Source: Odontocerum albicorne (Eukaryota; Arthropoda; Insecta; Trichoptera; Odontoceridae). From it: 64,000 nucleotides of DNA. The stretch is taken from the NCBI GenBank assembly GCA_949825065.1, contig OX463838.1, positions 1,240,001 to 1,304,000 of the forward strand, in the 5' to 3' direction. How positions within the stretch are numbered: position 1 is the first letter of the stretch; every line of letters starts with the position of its first letter. A program made the translations under genes and the position numbers. Under the pieces are notes generated by a model that saw only the letters and a list, made by a program, of their open reading frames with translations, did not search any database and was not told the origin of the DNA. This document shows positions 54,901 to 60,900 of this stretch, in pieces.

Positions 54901-57900
54901 AAATCAAATTCCACGAATCCTGTGCGCGGCACAATTTCAGCGTTTTTTTAATTTCTAAGTTTAAACACATATTTTGTTTAGAACCACTGATATTTGATTA
55001 CAACACCAAGTAAACATGACACTTAAGTAATTTTCTGATAATAAATAATAGTCATTACTCTTAAGGAGACTCATTAAATAAAGGAGATAAACTTAACATT
55101 ACGTAAAATAAACAAAGGAATGCTACGATCAAGTCAATGCTTCATGACACTCACCCAATCAAATGCATATAGCACTAGTAATGTTTATTTACGTAAGAGA
55201 GACTTAGTAATGTTTATTTACGTAAGAGACACTCATCGCAGGACTCGATCCGTGCGACAGGTCGTTAATGCTGGAAATATTGAGAAACCAAAAAAATTCG
55301 GCGCTCTGTTTATTCAACAATATCTCATAAACTAATATATTATTTGACAAGGTTTTCAGAGATGTCGCTAGGATAAAGATTATTTTAAATTTTAGTTACA
55401 TTTTTATTCCGGTTTTGTGTAATTTTTTTTAAGTATTTGTGATTTGAAACTTGGATTGTCGTCAGATCACAGGCGTTTGTGCTTCCCACGGGGAACACGT
55501 TAAGTAAGTAAGTTTTCTGTGGTTTGTACATATTTGGTAAGAAACCAAATATGTTTTTCATATGAACATATGCAGATGCAGGCTTGTACCTAATCTAATG
55601 ACCACAGTTACTATTTTCTTATCTTTATGCTCGAGTCGGAGTACCTTTGAGGAGTCTCTAAATGGCACTGTATAAATTGTCCTTTTATTATTATTATTCT
55701 CAAGTGTTGTGCCACATTCCAGATTCCTGAGATCGAAGTGGGGCAGGTGGTGGCGGCAGTGTTCCGGCACGACGGCAAGTGGTATAGGGCAAAGGTAAGT
55801 CCAGCATTTCATCACTCGGTATAAATAATTACTCAAAACAACTGTCCTCAAAAGCAGTAGTGCACAACCTGGACTGTGCAAGGTTTCGCAAATGCGGTGT
55901 TATGATCGCCAAAATGTATTATATATTTAAATATAAAGAACCGTAAACTGTGAAACCATGGAAACAGTCTCTACTTATTTGTACGAAACTGCATTTTCTG
56001 CTCTAACTGTAATAAAAATTCGAGAGGTTCCACTGTTATAAACAAGGACTACATAAACGCATCAAGGATCTCATGTCTCTTGCTCCACTGCTTTCATCCA
56101 TATTGTCCATAGTCTTCGAACCAGAGTATTTAATCTTTGCCTACAATAAAAAAAAAATTTTTTTTCTAATCATTAACATGTATTAAAATGTGAAATGCTT
56201 TTTTTAGGTAGCTGAAATAAAACCCAACGAATACGATGGTCGACAGCGCGTATGTGACGTCCACTTTGTGGACTATGGCGACAATGAGTATGTTGCATGC
56301 GAGGAACTGTTGGCCTTACGCACTGACATGCTGCAGCTGCGCTTCCAAGCTGTGGAATGCTTCCTGGCGGGCGTGGAACCTGTGCCCCCGCCCCAGCATG
56401 CTCCTGGCCAGGCCCTCAAGTGGAATCCCAAGGCCATTGAACGTTTCGAAGAGCTTACTCAGGTCAGTTTCATAGAATGAATACATACTTAGAGGACAGT
56501 TTATGATTGAAGTTATCTGAGACTCTTATATTTTAGCTTTTTTACGCATGTGATTTAAAATTGATGAATGTCAAATATCTACACACTTGATGTGTGGCGA
56601 CTAAGGCTGAGGCCACACCAAAGTGCTTCGTTAGGTGCTAAGCTAGGTTTTACGTGACTTGTATACTTGGTGACTTCATGCCTGGCCATACCAAAGTGCT
56701 ATGCACAAATTGATTTGACAGTTGGGAGCGGTTGAGTCAACACACGATGCCAACACACGATCTCAAAACTAAGCAATTTCATTACAACTTACCATCTTTA
56801 TTTACTTTCTGTGCAACTTCATTCCAAAGTGATTTTATTACAGGTACATTTTTCTATAATTTGCTCGATGTGTTCCACAAAGGCTCCCTTTTATACACAG
56901 CTGTCATTAAAACTTCCGCCATCTTGTAAATTAACCAAGACGTAAATTCTAAACAATTTCATTACAACTTACCATCTTTATTTACTTTCTGTGCAACTTC
57001 ATACCAAAGTGATTTTATTACAGGTACATTTTTTATTACAAGTGATTTTATTACAGGTACATTTTTTAATACAAGTGATTTTATTATAGGTACATTTTTT
57101 ATTACAAGTGATTTTATTACAGGTACAATTTTTTATTACAAGTGATTTTATTACAGGTACATTTTTATTACAAGTGATTTTATTAAAGATTTTAGGCCCA
57201 TATCTATTCTGCCCACATTATCTAAAGTTATTGAAAAAATTGTTCATATACAAATTGACTCCCACCTTAATGAATTTGAATTGTTTAATCTGTTGCAATC
57301 AGGATTTCGTCCGGGACATAGTACCACTACCGCGTCAGGATTACGGATGATGTGAGACGTGGAATGAGCTTTAAGCAGCTGATATTGTTTTGTCTATTGG
57401 ATTTTAGCAATGCATTTAATACTGTAGACTTTGATCTGATTATGGCTCGAATGCGTTCATTACGATTCTCTGAATCGGTCATTGTCTGGTTTTCGAGCTA
57501 TTTAAAGGGAAGACAACAATCCTGTAAATACCAGGAGCGTATATCTGAATGGGCTGATCTCTCTGCAGGCGTTCCCCAAGGTGGAATTCTCTCTCAACTC
57601 CTTTTTTCTATATTCATCAACCCAATAACAACCCAATAACCCAATAAATGTTCTTTTCATCTGTATGCGGATGACCTGCAGATATATATTCATTTTGATC
57701 CAAATTTCTTTCATGCGGTTTTGAACAATTTAAATGCGGACCTTCAATCGATCTCGGAGTGGACTCGATTGAAGGGGAGCACGGCTTACTCATAAATCCA
57801 AAGAAGTCTCGAGCGATCCTCATTGGCAGCCCTCAGCTTCTCGGTAAATTCAACACTGACTTACTTCCTCCAGTATTACTTGATGGCTCTATCATACCAT

Positions 57901-60900
57901 TACATAAAACTGTTAAAAACCTAGGAGTGCTAATAGATAACACTCTCTCATGGCGAGATCAAATAAATGAGGTAAGCCGAAGGATCTTCTTCAGCCTTCA
58001 TTCCCTTAAAGTGTTGCAAAGATTCCTACCAACTAAAACCAAAATTTTACTCGTACAATCTCTGCTCTTTCCGATTCTGGACTATGCGGACGTATGTTAC
58101 TTGGATGTTACAGAGGAACAGCTGGACAAATTACAGCGTCTTCAAAATGTGTGTCTAAGATTCATTTTCAACCTACGTAAGTACGATCATATAACTTCAT
58201 ACCAGAAGGCATTGAACTGGTTGAATGTTGGAAATAGACGCCAAATTCACATACTGTTTCTATTGTATAATATCCTTAATTGTCCCACCGCCCCATCTTA
58301 TCTCGCTGAGAATTTTCAGCGTCTTTCCAATCATGGATTAGCGCTACGCTCAAACAGAGATTGTTTATTGGCCTTTCCAGTTCACCGCTACTCTTTCTTT
58401 ACGTCATCCTTTACTGTCCATGCAGTGAGACTCTGGAATCAGTTACAAACCAATATAAAACTCGCTCCGTCCTTGGCATGCTTTAAGAAGCGACTAAAAA
58501 ACCTCTTAATTTGTAGTCAGTAAAATAACGTGTTTCATTCCTGATTTTCTTTTCCTTTCCTCTCCACCATCCCTTCCTTTCATTCTGATTGATGATATCT
58601 CACTTTATATGAAAAAGAATGTTCGGGTGATTGTCCGTCTTTGTGGGGTTCGTGGGCATGTGCTCACGTATATGTTTATGGATTTCGAGGATGGATAGTC
58701 ATTTGAATGAGTTATGCGACCACGTAACTTGCTTCATTTACTTTTGTCTGGTTGGTTTGAAGAGATTGCCGCCTGGCAATAAGCCCGCCAGATTGTATTT
58801 GCAATAAAAGTATTAAATAAATAAATAAATTTTTGTATAATTTGCTCGATGGGTTCCACAAAGGCTCCTTTTTATACAAAGCTGTTATTGAAACTTCCGC
58901 CATTTTGTAAAATCACGATGTCACAATAAGATTAACAAACACGTCTGTTCGCTAGGAGATTCACTCGGTGACTAACCGTCATGTAGCGTGGCGCGAAGCG
59001 TGCAGTGTGGCCATTGCGATAGTATGCGGTGCGTTGGTTCACTAGGATATGTCGCCTAACTCGCAGCGTAGCTCTAAGCACCAAGCGAGGCTTCTGCTTG
59101 TGTGGCCGAGGCCTAATGGATTGACGAAGACACCCTGTGTTCTATTCATAAATAGTGCACCTGTCAACTGCCCCTGTGTCCTATACATAAATGGTGCAAC
59201 TGTCCTTGTGTCCTATTCATAAATAGTGAACTTGTCAAGCGAGTTTATAAATCTAAATATTTGGGTTTCACAGTTGCTGGGGATCGGAGTTTTAGGAAAG
59301 AGATTCATTTATTTTTTTTCTTTCACATGATAAAGAAAGATACAACAATAAACGACATACAGTACCCTGCGGTAAGTAATACACATAGGGCTTACGAAAG
59401 AGACTGTCGCTTTGTAGAGCGTCGTCTCTGTCACACGGACTATTAGCACATCGTGCGACAGAGACGACTCTACAAAGTGACAGTTTCGTTCTTAAGCCCG
59501 ATGTGTATTACTTACCGCCGGGTACTATACCCTTCCGTAATTATAAAAAAAAACATATTCCCTTTCCCCCACCATGCTTAATTTCTATGATCAGGTTCTG
59601 TAGACCTGCATAATGGCTATAATAACCGAAAAATGTTCTAACGACATCTATCCAAGAAATATAAAACTAAAGTCTGGACAACCTTTATGTGTTATTAAAA
59701 AATTAAATTTTTATGTATTATTTATTATTACACATGACAAGAAATATACATAAATTGCGAAAAAACAACGGGTTATTTAATTTGGACATACGTTATTTTA
59801 ATGGATCTGGGTTTGTCGTATCCCCAGTAAACTAGGCTTTTACCTGTATCTCACTGAGGATATTTAGCATGAAAAAATAAATGATCACTTAGCATTCAAG
59901 GTATACAAGGGTAGGCTGAAAAATTCACAACCTCGAAAAAAACACGAAAAGATATGGCTGGAAACATTTTATTTTTCAATATAATCTTCTTGAACATGCA
60001 TGCATTTTTCCCAATGATGTTTCATAAAGAATTCATAAAGGTCTTCAAAATACTGCTTGTAAAGCATAAAATTTTGGGTTTATATACCCAAAATTTCCTT
60101 ACCTTCATTAAGGCCTCGGCCACACAGGTCGGACCCTCGCTTGATGCTTAGAGCTACACTGCGAATTAGGCGACATATCTTAGCGAACCAACGCACCGCA
60201 TATTATCACAATGGCCACACTGCACGCTTTGCGCCACATTGCATGACGATTAGACCGAGTGAATCTCCTAGCGAACAGACGTGTTGGTTAATTTTATTGT
60301 GTCACCGAGTGATTTCACAAGATGGCGGAAGTTTTAAAAACAGGTGTGTATAAAAGGGAGCAGTTCTGGAACACATCGAGCAAATTATAAAAAAATGTAC
60401 CTGTAATAAAATCACGATACTTCTTTCAGATTTCTGATTACTCAAAAAGAAAACCCCGTTGCACGCTCTCATCAACCTGACAAACAGTGACACTCAACTA
60501 CTACTGGAAACATCATGAGAAATCAAACTCTTCACACATCATCACTCCAGAAAGACCAAAAATGTTCATCCCATAATATACTGCGCACAATCATAAGAAC
60601 AAAAATAAAAACAAAAATATACAGAAACACAAATACAAAACAACAAAAATTAAAACAACATGTAGTTCTTTTTCCTTAGTTTTTTTTAATTAAGTATTTT
60701 AAAACTCCATTGTGAAAAAACAGTTTTTGATGAGTACATTTTCAACACAATGATAACAATGTTAATTTTGTAATATTCCGGTGAACAGGTGGCACGTTGG
60801 AAGCGACTCTGGTCTAGGACATGTGCGTTCAAGGAGCGCCCGCAACCTGTCTCCGAGCACGGACAGGGGGATGCCCGCAACGTGAGGGAGGGCTCCCCTG

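Larger units (their letters stand above)
57185..58830 (+). mobile_element. jockey/CR1-like LINE, 5'-truncated, nested in the Harbinger-like element
   Basis: Starts in the reverse transcriptase at KDFRPISILPTLSKVIEKIV; continues LLDFSNAFNTVDFDLI, GVPQGGILSQLLFSIFIN, YADDLQIY (catalytic box), then the C-terminal domain. 3' tail (TAAA)n. Fragments of the same family are at 2285-2420 and 7258-7411. Broken by frameshifts near 57350, 57640 and 57770. Confidence 0.9.
56605..59113 (-). mobile_element. PIF/Harbinger-like element, copy 4, rearranged and split by a LINE
   Basis: Left end GGCTGAGGCCACACCAAAGT after TAA; right end inverse of GGCCTCGGCCACACAAGCAG before TAA. The MADF exon region occurs twice: complete at 56793-56922 and again in part around 56940-57005 and 58831-58912, where a 33-bp tandem array and a LINE split it. 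Probably two overlapping copies. Confidence 0.8.
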
